64,000 nucleotides of DNA. Origin: Melampsora larici-populina 98AG31. Taxonomy: Eukaryota; Basidiomycota; Pucciniomycetes; Pucciniales; Melampsoraceae. The notes under the pieces were generated by a model, which had not been told where the DNA came from, ran no database searches, and saw nothing but the letters and a program-made list of their open reading frames with translations. The stretch is from positions 1,309,168 through 1,373,167 of the forward strand of contig NW_006768776.1 of assembly GCF_000204055.1 (NCBI RefSeq). The letters run 5' to 3'. Below, piece after piece: positions 12,301-24,202 of the stretch (its first letter is position 1; every line of letters starts with the position of its first letter). A program made the position numbers and the translations under genes.

Positions 12301-15300
12301 ATGCCACCCAGACGACGTGCGCGAGGGCCAGCAATACGGTCTGAAAGACTTGGCTGTGAGGCCAATCTTATAGACCGCTTCCGCATCGAAATTCCTTTCA
12401 ATCTGGGACTACAAAATGATCAGTGCCACGGTTGTGGAGCGTACAGATGGCGATTGGAGCGAAGACAAAAAGACAAACGTAACTTGCATGCGACATTCAA
12501 CAATTGCTGTCGCCACGGCGATGTCGATCTCCCTTTGCAATACTTCCATGCGTCTGTTGAACAACCAGTTCCTCAGTTTTTTCGAGATCTGCTCAAAGGA
12601 AACAATCCACGTAAGTTAATCAACTCATCAATGATATCTGCAAAAGACTGACCATGGTAATCTTTCAGGATCGATCAAGTTCCGTGAGAAGATCCAAAAG
12701 TATAACAACGCGCTGTCTTTTACTTCTCTCGGTGTAAAACTTGATGGAGATGTTTTAGGCCAGGAGGGTCACTATGTATTCCGCGTAACTGGGCAGCTCT
12801 CGCATAATATAACTGCCCTCATGACTCCCCCAGGAGCCGAACCAGGATTTGCTCAAATCTTCACATATGGAGGTGGAGGTGAAGATGAAGCGCGTCTCCG
12901 AATCAGCAGATCTGGACACGACCTTGATCTCAACATAATATTCCTATTCCAGCAGTTTATGTATCAACACAACCCCTATGCCAAAGTATTCAAATCAGCA
13001 AACGAAATCTGCAATGAGGAAGTTGTGCGCACTTTAAAGATCAAGACTATAGTGGCACCTGGTTCTGATCACCGACGCTACAACCTACCTACGGCAAATG
13101 AGGTAGCTGCTATAATTGACGGTGATGGAAACGTTGGAGTCCGTTCACGAGATATCGTTCTGGTTCGACAATCAGGTTTCCGACAGCGCATTTCCGAATT
13201 GCATACTGGGTATTTTGCACTCCGTTATCCCCTGCTATTCTTATATGGCTCACAAATGTGGCATGATTCTTTTCGCTCTCCCACTCCTACCAGTAAGTCA
13301 TATGCTACCTAATTATATGATAACATGCAGCTGATTACTTTTTTTTGTAGATCCAGAAGGTGATGTATCAAACCTCGACTGGTTTGCCTATTTACTGTTT
13401 AGACGGCCGGAATGGTCTGTAATCTTAGCTTCTGGAAGACTCTTTCAAGAATTTGCTGTTGATATGTATGTATGCGTCGAGCATTCACGACTACAATATC
13501 TCAGATTTCACCAAAAGGAGATTCGAGCTGAAATGTATCATGGAGCCATTGAAGCCATGGGTAATGAAGTGGAGGATGAAGTTGTCGGACGTCGAATTGT
13601 ATTGCCATCAAGTTTTAGAGGAGGTCCACGTCATTTACAACAATTATACCAAGATTCTATGGCCATGGTGGCTGAATACGGTAACCCAAGCTTATTTATT
13701 ACTATGACTGCAAATCCGCAATGGTCAGAAATTACTGATCAGCTCGAAGAAGGCCAAACTCCCGATGACCGACCTGATTTGGTTGCTCGTGTCTTCTACA
13801 TGAAACTTCACGAATTACTTGACGATCTCACCAGACGCGACCGACTAGGTGTTTGTGCAGCTTACGTTTATACAATCGAGTTCCAAAAGAGAGGATTACC
13901 TCACTGCCATCTTATTCTTTTCCTAGAACAAAAGTCACGACCAGTCACTGCTTCTGATATTGATTGTCTAATCTCATCTCAATTACCTGACCCCGAGACG
14001 GAATCAACCCTTTTTCAATTGGTAACTCAGCATATGTTACACGGACCTTGCAAAAAACACAAGTGCTGGGATGCGAAGAATTCCAAATGTACGCGTGGAT
14101 ATCCTCGACCGTTTTGCGATGAAACTTCAATGCCGGACGACTCGTTTCCCACTTACAAAAGGCCCAATAATGGGCGATACTGCCTAAATCGTAATGTTAG
14201 ATACAAAAATGGTAGTGTAGTACCATACAATCGTTTCCTGCTTCTGAAATTTCGCTGTCACATCAACGTCGAAGTAGCTGCCAGTATCAGAGCCATCAAA
14301 TATCTGTTCAAATATATCCTCAAGGGACATGACCGTACAATGGCAAATCTTGAAGACGAGACAAATCGGGACGAAATTTTAGCTTTTGTAAATGCACGGT
14401 TTCTTAGCGCTCCTGAAGGTAAGTCGTTTTGGTGGTGATATCATTAACATATCATCAACATATACTGATTCATTGCTATAGCTATTTGGCGACTTCTTAG
14501 ATATCCAATTGCTGGTCGATGGCCCCCTGTCCAACGGCTCTCTTTGCATCTGGAGGGAGACCAAATCGTGTACTTCTACGATGAAGCAGGCTTACGAAGA
14601 CAGCTGGAGACTGGACGAGCCGAGAGAACTTCCCTGACCGAATTCTTCAGGCTTTGTCGAGAAAATGCCCCACTCCGTGACTCTTCTCAGACAATCAGAA
14701 GTTTAAAATATCAAGAAATCCCAAAACACTTTGTTTGGAATCAAAAAACCAAAAGGTTAACACCAAGAGGTAATGCCGCTTTTGCTATTGGAAGGGTATA
14801 CTTTGCAAACATGAAACGAGGTGATGTGTATTATTTAAGGATGCTATTATCTCATATCTCCGGGCCAACTTCTTTCCAGGATCTACGAACGGTTGATGGA
14901 GTGATATTCAATACTTTTCGAGAAGCTGCCGACAAGCACGGACTGTTACTGACCGATCGACATTACCACGAGAGTCTCAAAGAAGCTGCTGTATGGAAAA
15001 CTGGCAATCAACTCCGACATATGCTAGCATTAATTCTCGTTCATAGCTCACCTGCAAACCCAACATTACTGTGGTCAGAGCACGTAGCCGATCTATCTGA
15101 CGATTGTTTGTACCAGATTAAGAGACTTAACCCTGACATCGATCCATCGCGTGAGCAAGTAGAAAATTATGGACTTTATTTACTTCAGAAATGTATTGTC
15201 TCAATGGATTCCACTCTCGAGTCAGTCGGCCTAGAGCCAGTAGATGAAAGATTAATCTTAGAATTACGCCTTCCTGATGCAGAACGCACGGATCGTCAAA

Positions 15301-16772
15301 CTGTGTCACCCGATGAAAGTAATCATAAATATGAGGCGATGATGCAATTATTGACAGTTGAACAAAAAGCGGTCATCACTCCTATTCTTCAAGCTCTTCG
15401 TGACCAATCTCCATACCTCGCATTTCTAGATGGACCTGGTGGAACGGGGAAGACATTTGTGTTAAACTGTATCCTACATTATTGCAACGCGAACGACGTG
15501 AAATTCCAGTCCGTATCAGCAGCGGGTATTGCCTCACTGTTGTTGTTAAGAGGGAGGACTGCTCATAGTGCTTTCAAGATACCAATTCCGGTCAATGAAG
15601 ATTCTGTTTGTTCCGTGTCATCAAGAGATTGAGCTGGGCGTAACATGAAAGAAGTTAGTTTCATTGTATGGGATGAGGTAGCTATGCAACACAAACACGC
15701 AATAGAATGTGTTGATCGAACAATTCGAGATTTAACAGGAATTGATTTGCCCTTTGGAGGTAAAGTCGTACTGTTTGCTGGCGATTTCCGGCAAACCTTA
15801 CCAATAGTCAGACGTTCAAACTTGATGACTCAAGCTGGGGCAACTTTAAAAGCTTCTTACTTATGGAACTACATCAAAAGATTTAGTCTCACGCTTAACA
15901 TTCGACTTGGAGGCGGTATGGCACAGCCAAATCCAGTAAATCGAGACTTTGCAGCTTGGTTGCTAGCGTTAGGATCGGGCAATCTGCAGACGGAATTTGG
16001 ATCTGACTTGGAATTAAAGTATTGCAATGTATCAGTGACCCGCCCACCCACATCATTTAATCCAGATTTTGTCAATGCCGAATATGGAGGAGCTAGGCCA
16101 TTGGTTATGTCTCAAAATTGGAATGAACTAATTGACTTATACTCCAACAGGTGCTTGATAACACCTCTCAATGCAACCGTTTCACTAATTAACAATCATG
16201 TGATGCAATCATTACCTGGAGATTATAAAATATCGACTTCGATCGACCTCATGGATCAAGCATTTTATAATCAGGTATCAACTGATGTCTTAAACAGCTT
16301 CAACTTCCCCGGATTTCCAGCCCACAAGCTTCATCTCAAAGATGGTGCTACCGTCATGGTTCTACGAAACTTAGATTTAGGTGTTGGATTATGTAATGGT
16401 ACTCGTTTGTTAGTCACTAATTGTGGTGTTAATGCCATGCAGTGTCGTATTCTGACTGGTGAAATGAAAGGCACGACCATAAGCCTTCCCAAAATGCAGC
16501 TTAACCATGAAGGGAACGAAGATTGTCCAATTCCATTCTCACGATTCCAATTTCCGGTAGTCCCCGCCTTCTGTATGACAATCAACAAGAGCCAGGGACA
16601 GAGCTTAGAAAGGGTTACTGTCCTGTTACCAAATCCAGTATTCACTCACGGACAATTATATGTGGCACTTTCTCGATGTACCTCTGCGGCAAATGTGCAT
16701 GTATGTATTGTTTCGAATGAAGACACAGTTACTACTAGAAATATTGTATATCATCCAGTGTTACGGAATTGA
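12301..16772 (+). pseudogene. Helitron Rep-helicase (RepHel), one nonsense codon
   Basis: Rolling-circle replication initiator fused to a PIF1-type superfamily 1 helicase, the transposase of Helitrons. Exons are 12301-12610, 12669-13292, 13351-14418 and 14482-16772, giving 1431 codons. The HUH motif is in GLPHCHLILFL (His 496 and 498) and the Tyr pair in IKYLFKYILKG. Walker A GPGGTGKT lies near residue 987 and Walker B WDEVAMQ near 1065. A conserved C-terminal block ends in QLYVALSRCT. An in-frame TGA at 15630-15632 (codon 1051) falls between the two Walker motifs. No intron can remove it, and CGA-to-TGA is the simplest origin. The rest of the frame is open, so the mutation is young or the only lethal one. 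Confidence 0.92.
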
Positions 16773-17926
16773 GATCAAAGCCTTCATGATAGACTTTATC
16801 CCAAAGAGTATACAGCAACTTTGAAATATGAATTGTTTTTTTAAACTCATACTTTTCATAATTAATTTCGCGTAGTGTTCACCTTGCCAATGCTATATTG
16901 TCACATTTTTTTTGCCAGGCACTGATGTATGTGATGCCGCATTGTACGTGACATTGAAATAACCATTGTTCAATCGAATGCATTTTCAATGATATTTGAA
17001 AAGAGCTATGTAAACTCAAAATGTATTACTTGTATTTTGTTCCAAATAGAAATAGTAATCCTTGATGTTCTTCAGAAAAAGCACTGAGCGACAATCTCAC
17101 AAAGATCCAATTATGTGAACCAATGACTCACTTAAGCCGGTGGGCGGCCAATTTATCCGGTCCGGGCCCAACGGGCTGATTCTACTTCCCCAGTATCCGT
17201 TATCGAACTATACCCATTTTTCAAATTTTCTGCTGTGGAATTTACTCTCCACGTTCCCAATAACCATCCCTGGACAACTCCGCATACGATACTATCTGCT
17301 CGCGACTCAATTTCAACCTCATCATCAAATTTGAACCACGACATCTGCCCATACTGAGCTATTGTTTCATGCACCGTGGGTCCATTCAGCTTAAGTTTTT
17401 CTGAAGCACAATCAAACGGATAACCCTTATTTTTGGTTGGATCAGAACACCTTCAGTAATTTCGCCAAAAGTCTGGTCAAAGTAATCCGACTCGAGTTTC
17501 TCTATTGTTCATCTTTAAATTGTTTGTGTGTTGTCTTAAACCGTAATCACAATACGCGGGTGATCGCAGAATCATACCAACTCCAACCTACTTCAACATA
17601 TTTCTTTCTTTATTGAACAGTCTGGCCTGAGACTCATAGGAGTTCATTATTTAAGGTATGTTTAGTCACCCATTTCACGTGCTGCAGCTTTTTTTCTGTT
17701 CTCTAAGGGAAAACTCCTATTGCGACCTATAAAGCTGTGTATGAATATACCTTGAGATAACTGGATCTAGGTTCCAAATGTGGGAAAGAACCGTAGTCTT
17801 AAGGGTATTCATATACAGCCGTAGTAGGTCCCAATGTAGTGTTCATTCTGAAGGTTTGATTGGAGCAACCAACTCATTAACACATTCAATTCTATCATAT
17901 TCGCAGATCATCACTTCAACATCGAA
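16773..17926. other. spacer between RepHel and the oxygenase gene
   Basis: No supported gene. A GC-richer patch at about 17130-17180 and an imperfect 38-bp inverted repeat (17716-17839) are the only structure seen. The last part probably holds the promoter and leader of the oxygenase gene. Confidence 0.5.
17716..17839. repeat. imperfect inverted repeat upstream of the oxygenase gene
   Basis: Arms 17716-17753 and 17801-17839 pair over about 38 bp with several mismatches (core GTGTATGAATATACCTT against AAGGGTATTCATATACA). The loop is about 47 nt. It could be a small decayed foldback element or a structured leader. Confidence 0.5.
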
Positions 17927-19195
17927 ATGCCCAAGAAGCGATCTTCTGCCAGTCAAAAGTACAATCAGCAACGTGATAAACGTAGAGGACAACTCAGAGC
18001 CAAACACAAAATGGGAAACCATCCCGAACGAAATGAAATGCGAAAAACGAAGTTCGAAGAATTGCGTGCTGAACTAAGTCGCACTTTTGGCATACCGAGC
18101 AACTGCCATATTTATTTCCTGAAGAAATATCCCAAGGACTCTCTCCCCCAAAAACCTCGACTAAGAATCACCTTTGGAAACTCGGTCATCCTCGACGCTG
18201 ATACCTGGAAGGTCATCCAAGTCAATCGTTTCACTCGGTTTTTAGATATGTCGCACGAAACAAAGGAAGACATGGAATTTGCAGTTCAAACGTTATATCA
18301 GCACACATTAGCTAGAGGTGAAGTTAAAATCAACGGTTCGGTTCAAGGATTAGAGGATTGGGGTGAAATGAGGTCAGCAGGATTCCGACCAGGATCAGAC
18401 CGAGGTAGAAAAATGGGTCAGTTGTGTTACATAGGTTGCATTAATTGTCAATTGTTTGATCTGATTGTCCCTATATGTTTGTATATAGGAGTCACAGCAT
18501 TAAATGCGAAGACCAGTAAGAAGAAAGAACTGATTCTTGAGGATCAAGATCGGATGCTTGATATCGCTTTGGTCAATGAGATCTTTGCAGAGTGGATGTC
18601 ATCATTATGCCTACGAGCGTTCAAATCGAATCGAGACCTAGCCCTTAAGTATGAGGTACCATCTTTTGCAGACATGACTTGGTCAAAATCACCAAACGCA
18701 AACGTATTCGCCTCAAGTGTAGTGGTTACAAGAGATGGATTCAACAATAACCCGCATAACAATCGTGATGAGACCGCATACACTTATGCAATTTTCACAC
18801 GCATCAACCGCATGACAGGGGAGCTTCACTGCGTTGAAACGTCAGACTATCTTGGAGATACGGATGGAACTCATTTCATTTTGGATCAGTACCACGCGGA
18901 GCTAGGTTTAGATCTTTGCGATGGAGTTGTGGAGAGTATCTGGGCCTCTGATGAAATCCATCATACCTCCCGATCAACAACGTACGATGAAGGGTGGACT
19001 CCAATCAAACCCAAAAACTCGCCAATTACTAGATTTGGTTGTTCGCTTCAAATCAACGAGGCTTTGGTGAACAGAATTGAAGGGTTGCTCAAAATGAGAA
19101 AAGGAAAGACTGATGAAGAATGGGAATTGTATAAGACAGAAGTTGTAAAATGTTATGAGCAAGAAGTCAAAATCAAACTCGACAAATTAAACTGA
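17927..19195 (+). CDS. TET/JBP-like 2OG-Fe(II) oxygenase carried by the Helitron
   Basis: Members of the fungal TET/JBP family oxidise methylated bases in DNA using 2-oxoglutarate and Fe(II). The C-terminal half matches the pattern I know for the Tet-like family expanded in rusts: an HxD-region block (NPHNNRDETAYTYAIF), then LCDGVVESIWASDEIHHTSR with the second His ligand (about residues 317-318), then ITRFGCSLQIN. An N-terminal basic segment precedes it. A 84-nt GT-AG intron (18405-18488) fits and leaves 394 residues; without splicing the frame is also open and adds 28 residues of unrelated look. The expected Asp of HxD reads Asn (AAT at 18761-18763, residue 251), so iron binding and activity are doubtful. 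Such genes are known from KDZ transposons of basidiomycetes; here the carrier is a Helitron. Confidence 0.75.
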   Translation: MPKKRSSASQKYNQQRDKRRGQLRAKHKMGNHPERNEMRKTKFEELRAELSRTFGIPSNCHIYFLKKYPKDSLPQKPRLRITFGNSVILDADTWKVIQVNRFTRFLDMSHETKEDMEFAVQTLYQHTLARGEVKINGSVQGLEDWGEMRSAGFRPGSDRGRKMGQLCYIGCINCQLFDLIVPICLYIGVTALNAKTSKKKELILEDQDRMLDIALVNEIFAEWMSSLCLRAFKSNRDLALKYEVPSFADMTWSKSPNANVFASSVVVTRDGFNNNPHNNRDETAYTYAIFTRINRMTGELHCVETSDYLGDTDGTHFILDQYHAELGLDLCDGVVESIWASDEIHHTSRSTTYDEGWTPIKPKNSPITRFGCSLQINEALVNRIEGLLKMRKGKTDEEWELYKTEVVKCYEQEVKIKLDKLN

Positions 19196-19658
19196 GCTTA
19201 AAGCATTATGTAAATGCATATCATAATAAATTTGATTCTCAAACTACGGGTGCCTTACACTTTCTTTCACATTTGTCCTAGCCTGAATTGCAATGCGCTA
19301 TACTATATAATGTGTCAGGATGACCTCAAACTTTCAATTCCAGGGGACGGTAAATATCAGATCCCATTAGGATCGAATAAGCAAAGAAATTTCACGATCG
19401 GGCATCATGAGCCTAAACCGGGAATAGATTAGTCTCATTTCTCACTCTTTACCACTTGTGCTATTGACACAACTGAGCAACATGGGTTTTCAACATAGAA
19501 AACAATTGATACACCAACCCCAACATGAAAATCCAACCCAAAGTAACCGACCGACCCCAATGTATCAATTTTCGAAGTATACCAATGCCAAGTGGTAAGA
19601 GGACTTCTAATATCCAGCACCTCTCCCATTACTTCATTTGATACCTCACAAAATCGTC
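19196..19658. other. spacer between oxygenase and F-box-like genes
   Basis: AT-rich sequence with no supported gene. It must hold the 3' end of the oxygenase transcript and the promoter of the next gene. Confidence 0.4.
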
Positions 19659-20988
19659 ATGGGTACTAATCAACTTCCACTTGAAGTAATAGACTTAATT
19701 TTAGATCACTTTAAAGCTGAATTGGCACAAACAACTCTGATTCCAGAAAATACTGCCGACCAGCCCTTCTTAAAACACTCAGCTGTGTCCGAATTACTCA
19801 AGTTACGATTAATCGACAAATCTTGGTCAATTGCAATTATACCACATATATATCAGAATATGTCTTTATCAGCGCCGTCGATGATCAAATGCCTCAAAAA
19901 TACTTGGAGTCACTCTGTAGTAATTTCGACCACGTCTCAAATCCAGCGATTAAGCTTTGATCAAGTGGAGTATCCGAATTTGAAATTTAATGTAAAATTA
20001 AGCAAGCCCGATCAAACAGGAGTACCAAATGTTACATTGATCAAGCGTCATCTTGACTTTTCTTCGGTCATGATGAAGGATGTAGAAGATATCATCAAAT
20101 TGTGTAGTAATACCTTACATGACTTAAAATTCAGTTTTTATGGTGCGGTCGGATTCTCAGCAAGTATAATAGAAGCTATAAAACAAGTTCGTAACCTTGA
20201 TAAACTAATCATTCAAGGAAGCCCTTTCGGGGTTGATGTAAACCACTCCAATTCAGTAAAAGATCTTCTTAATGTCACTCCTCAACTCCGATCATTATCA
20301 TTAAATTTTGGTTACTTGAACCGCTTGAAAATCAACCCTGGGTCATTGTCTCGCCTAGAACATCTATTTGTTATGTGTGACCGGAACAATCTTGATGCGA
20401 TCACTCATTTATGCAAGGGCCAAGGCAACAACATCAAATATCTTGAGTATTTACCATACGATGGTCACAAGCGACCAGATCCAGTTATCCTAGCTTTAAA
20501 AGATTCACTTGAGTATCTCTTCTTAGAGCACATTCCGACTTCTGTTCCAAGGGGAGCCGTTCATGAAACATTTCCTAAACTGAAAGTTATACGTTCTATT
20601 GAAGCAACATGCATGGGCACAAACTTCAGGTGGTTAAAATTGAAACTATTTCAGAACATGGAAGTTTTGGTCACTTGCTATGCACAATCAAAAGATGCTT
20701 GGGGTAGAATGTTAAAGACAAATGCTGTTGGTTCATTTACAAAGCCTATAAATTTCAAGCATATCGTGTTCACTACTTGTAACAATGTGCGAGCGGAAGA
20801 TCGAGACTTAGTCGAGAACTTCAAGAGGCATGGAATACAATGTCATTTCAAATCGAACTGGACCTACATGGATCTTTCAGTAAGTGCCTCGATTTTCAAG
20901 GTCTCATAAACAAAAGATTGTCTCATCTATCTGCATGATTGGTTACAATTCGTAGGAAGAGTTATCTAGAGTCAATGCATTAAATTGA
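19659..20988 (+). CDS. F-box-like protein carried by the Helitron
   Basis: The first residues after ATG (19659) read NQLPLEVIDLILDHFK, a classic F-box start. A region follows with spaced Leu/Ile and motifs such as LRSLSLNFGYLNRL and LEYLFLEHIPT, resembling irregular leucine-rich repeats. Exon 1 is 19659-20879. A 76-nt intron and a short last exon 20956-20988 (11 codons including stop) fit better than reading on to the stop at 20909. No internal stop is seen. F-box proteins select substrates for SCF ubiquitin ligases in nucleus and cytoplasm. The position downstream of RepHel and before the Helitron end suggests gene capture. The exact host paralogue is not known. Confidence 0.65.
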
Positions 20989-21441
20989 GAAGGTAGATCA
21001 TAAAGCAACATGGATTAACATAGTGAGTTCATGTGTCAAATCAGAAGTGAAGGTGGAGAACATAACCAAAGAGTGATGCTGACTACAAAAACTATGATCA
21101 ATTCAAAGGCTCTCTCGATCAACTGAACTATTAGAAATATAAACGAAGTGGTTTGAATTAAAATCGTTGAAACCTTCAAAGCAGTCCTGCTATTTTTGTT
21201 TTCATCTTATCCAAAATGTGAAATTTTGTAGATCAATATGATCGGCTCCTTTTTGTTGACTTGACCTTTATGTCATAGTGTATGATTAAATAATGCTGTG
21301 AAACTTCTCACCTTAGTATTGATTAATCACAAGTTAATATAATCCATGACATTTCTGATTCAATCAAGAAAACAATAGTTAGGTGCCTACTCCATGATGG
21401 TGTTGATAACTCAACACCTTTTGTGATTCAAAACTTTGGTC

Positions 21442-21468
21442 GCGGCGCAAGCGCCGCTGATATGCTAG
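21442..21468 (+). other. Helitron 3' terminal hairpin and CTAG end
   Basis: Perfect 7-bp stem GCGGCGC/GCGCCGC with AA loop at 21442-21457, spacer TGATATG, CTAG at 21465-21468, host T at 21469. Confidence 0.92.
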
Positions 21469-21881
21469 TTACACCCTTTAAACGCGGACAAGGTCAACAA
21501 CTGAGGTCTCATGAGGATTCTTTTAATGAGGAGTTAAGTAAATTGAGAGTGGCCATTGAACAGACAATTGGCATGCTGAAAGGACGTTTTCAGTCACTTA
21601 AGGAACTGTGAATCCTAATCAAGAACGTGCAAAGTGCACAATGAGCTAATGCGTGGATACGAGCGTGTATCATACTACATAACTATTTAACAGCAAATGG
21701 CGAATTATGGCATGCGGAATTTGGTCCTATCGAAGAGGGTCTGATCCACGTTTCTAGAAGAAGAAGACCTCCGCCAAACTTACCTTCTGCTGACGAGACT
21801 CAAAATGATTTAAATAATGGTAGAAATCCCTTTCGTAGAGATGCTATTTTTGAGGCCTTTGTAGCTACTCGCGAAAATTAA
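21469..21881 (+). pseudogene. PIF/Harbinger transposase, C-terminal part
   Basis: Resumes the codon split at 6986 and reads TPFKRGQ, then SKLRVAIEQTIGMLKGRFQS, which holds the catalytic Glu. It continues through ANAWIRACIILHNYL to TAA at 21879-21881. Two in-frame TGA codons (21609-21611 and 21642-21644) stand where the family has Arg, consistent with CGA-to-TGA change. It is convergent with the Myb/SANT-like gene about 430 bp away. Confidence 0.88.
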
Positions 21882-22312
21882 TACCAAATCTATTATTTTT
21901 TCCTCGCATTTTACATGCTTCTGTTGAAACAGTGTGATAGATGAAATTTATTTCACTTTCGAGACACTTGATCTTGCTATCTGAGAGACCAAAATCAAAT
22001 AACAACCGCTGAAAACAATCACATGGTTGAAAGTGAGATGAGAACTTTGCAAACTGTATGAAAGACACTTCAAACATTTGACCTTGCCAATTTAGGAAGA
22101 GTTTTATCCCTAACGTCACTTTGCCCAGAAAAAAGATCAAGAACGACCAACATAACAATATATTGAAAACGCAAACAAGACCGCACAATATATAATAGTG
22201 TAGAGATCAAAATTGGACGATTTGAAAGCATAGAGGAAGTCTTAAAGTCTGAAAACATATGATTGAAAAGTCAAGTTTTGATCTTTGAGGTGTCATAAAG
22301 TAAAAATGCTTA

Positions 22313-24125
22313 CTAATTATCAGGCACTACAAAAACCTCATCCGCGACCACTTTGGCTTGTTCCACAGTCCAGCCATTATCCTTCATAAGCTGAGCAATG
22401 AATTTACCTCTTGCTGCAGCAAACTCCAAGTTCATAGTTTGTTTTGCGCGTTTGACCTCAATTTCAGCGGCCTCAATTTTCAGATGTTGATTTTTCATGT
22501 CAAGTCTTGCCAGGTCAACCTGCTCTTCTTCAGATAACAACAAACGGGGATCCTTTTTGGGCTTTAGGGCCTGCGCGAGATCCTTGAGAGCTTCGCCAAT
22601 GTGGTTGTCCTTGCGTTCTGAAGCAAGGACTACCTCCTCAATCTTGGAGATAGACGAATTGATTTTTGACTCCTGACCTTCCAATAGACGGACCACTTGG
22701 GTATCTGCTCCAGGTTTGTGAGCTTTCCGCGTAGAAGTAGAAGAGACCGATGTTGCACTATAAGACTTTTGTATTGATTTGTTCTTCTTTGTAGAAGTCT
22801 CAACATTCTTGACTTCTACAAAAAATCGATTTGAAATTAGCTATGCTATTTCAAATTATCTACTGTGAGTCTACATACCTAACTCTTATGGATCATTATC
22901 CAAAAGACACCGAATATCCTCATTAGACACATCAAAGTCATCCTCAATTTTATGCGTATCAAGGTGGTATTGATCATTCGAGGCTTGAGAGTGATCATCG
23001 TCGTTGCGTGGACTTAAGACTGAATTTTTTAAACCATGAGTACCCGTACCCAATTCAACTTCGTAAGTGTCCATTTCCTCAACCTGCATTGAATCTTGTT
23101 TTTGACTTAAGCCCAAACAGTCTAAAGAGCTTTCAGGGTTTGGGGGGAGGGTACTGCTTGCTGCCAAGAGTCGTGTAGCCTTGTCCCGAACTCCCATTAC
23201 CGGCTCCAACTCCTTGAAGTACTTACATTTGTGGTTTTTGATATAATCTGAAACAACAAAGGAATAGCTAGGTGAAAAGAATCAATCACAGATGGTGTTG
23301 GAGAGTCAAACTCACCATCAATCAGAAACTTCTTCCTGTTTGTATACTCGGGACTATCCTCCGTCCACCTGTTTTTTGCTTGTTCCTCTTGAAGTGATAC
23401 CATTACACCCTGACCGGTCTGTCTGAGCCAATCGCTTGCTTCTGTAAAGTCCTTTTCAAGTTCTGCAATCTTGAACATAATAGCACATCAATCATCATTC
23501 TCTTGTAGCGTCAAAAGACTCTAAGACCCACCTTTCCTTGAACATTCTTCCAATGTCGGCCGTGAATTTCCTTCTCTTCTAAGTACGCAACAATAACCTT
23601 GACGGATTCTCTCTTACCGTGGCCCTTGGACTTATATCGTGCCCAATTTCCATAGGTGGTAATCCAATTCAAGAGAAGCTCAATGGCGGTCTCGCCCTTT
23701 TCATTTTGATCTTTGTCCCATCGTACTGGTGGCTTTCTGGTCTTTGCTGTGGTTTTTTGGTCGGCTTTAGCAGTTTTCTTGGTAGGTGGCGAGGACGAGT
23801 TTTTTTTTTGGCGGCCTTGACTCTTCTGAGATGAGGATGACCAAGTTTTTCCGTCTTTGGCCGAAGCTCCTTTGGAAGAACGCTTCCTGCCGTCTTTGAC
23901 TGATGCGTTTGTTTCTTGGGAAAGTGAGACCATCAAATTGAGTGAAGATCCAAAGGAACCTTGTGGAAGACCTGCTGCGTGGTATGGTGAAACAATTGGT
24001 GTTGAGTAGTAACTAAGAGATGGTGGATGGATTTGAAAAGGCGTTAAAACAGGGCCTGAAGTTGTTTGCGGGGGAGATGTGGGACTAGAAGATGAATAAG
24101 ATTCTTCCGAAGACGAGGGAGCCAT
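22313..24125 (-). pseudogene. Myb/SANT-like partner protein of the Harbinger element
   Basis: Exons 24125-23532, 23469-23316, 23247-22879 and 22815-22313 sum to 1620 nt (539 codons plus stop). The N-terminus is Ser/Thr/Pro-rich, followed by a Lys-rich segment. A trihelix/Myb-SANT-like block (about residues 138-230) starts RWDKDQNEKGETAIELLLNW and includes HGRHWKNVQGKIAELEKDF. The C-terminal 120 residues are charged and helical, a likely coiled coil. PIF/Harbinger elements need such a protein to bind the ends and import the transposase. One TAA (22886-22888) near the end of exon 3 interrupts the frame, probably CAA-to-TAA. The product lacking the last exon might still be made. Confidence 0.75.
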
Positions 24126-24202
24126 GTTTGGTGGGGAGCAGAGCCTGAGGATCAACAAATTGAAACCTTCAGAGATTCAGAAAGCCAGAATAGTTTCTGA
24201 CT

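Larger units (their letters stand above)
6987..21468 (+). mobile_element. 14.5-kb autonomous-type Helitron carrying five genes
   Basis: 5' end is TCATAAAAGTT at 6987, preceded by A. The 3' end is hairpin GCGGCGC-AA-GCGCCGC (21442-21457), 7-nt spacer, CTAG (21465-21468), followed by T. The two sides are halves of one transposase codon (A + TT), which fixes both ends to the base. Cargo in order: OB-fold-like gene (8232-9546, +), unknown many-exon gene (10847-12198, -), Rep-helicase (12301-16772, +), TET/JBP-like oxygenase (17927-19195, +), F-box-like gene (19659-20988, +). The Rep-helicase has one nonsense codon, so this copy needs help in trans. The last about 450 bp before the 3' end (20989-21441) hold no gene. 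Confidence 0.9.

Noticed and set aside
17778..18077. Alternative plus-strand frame over the start of the oxygenase gene
   Set aside because: It overlaps the clear frame starting at 17927 and has no motif.
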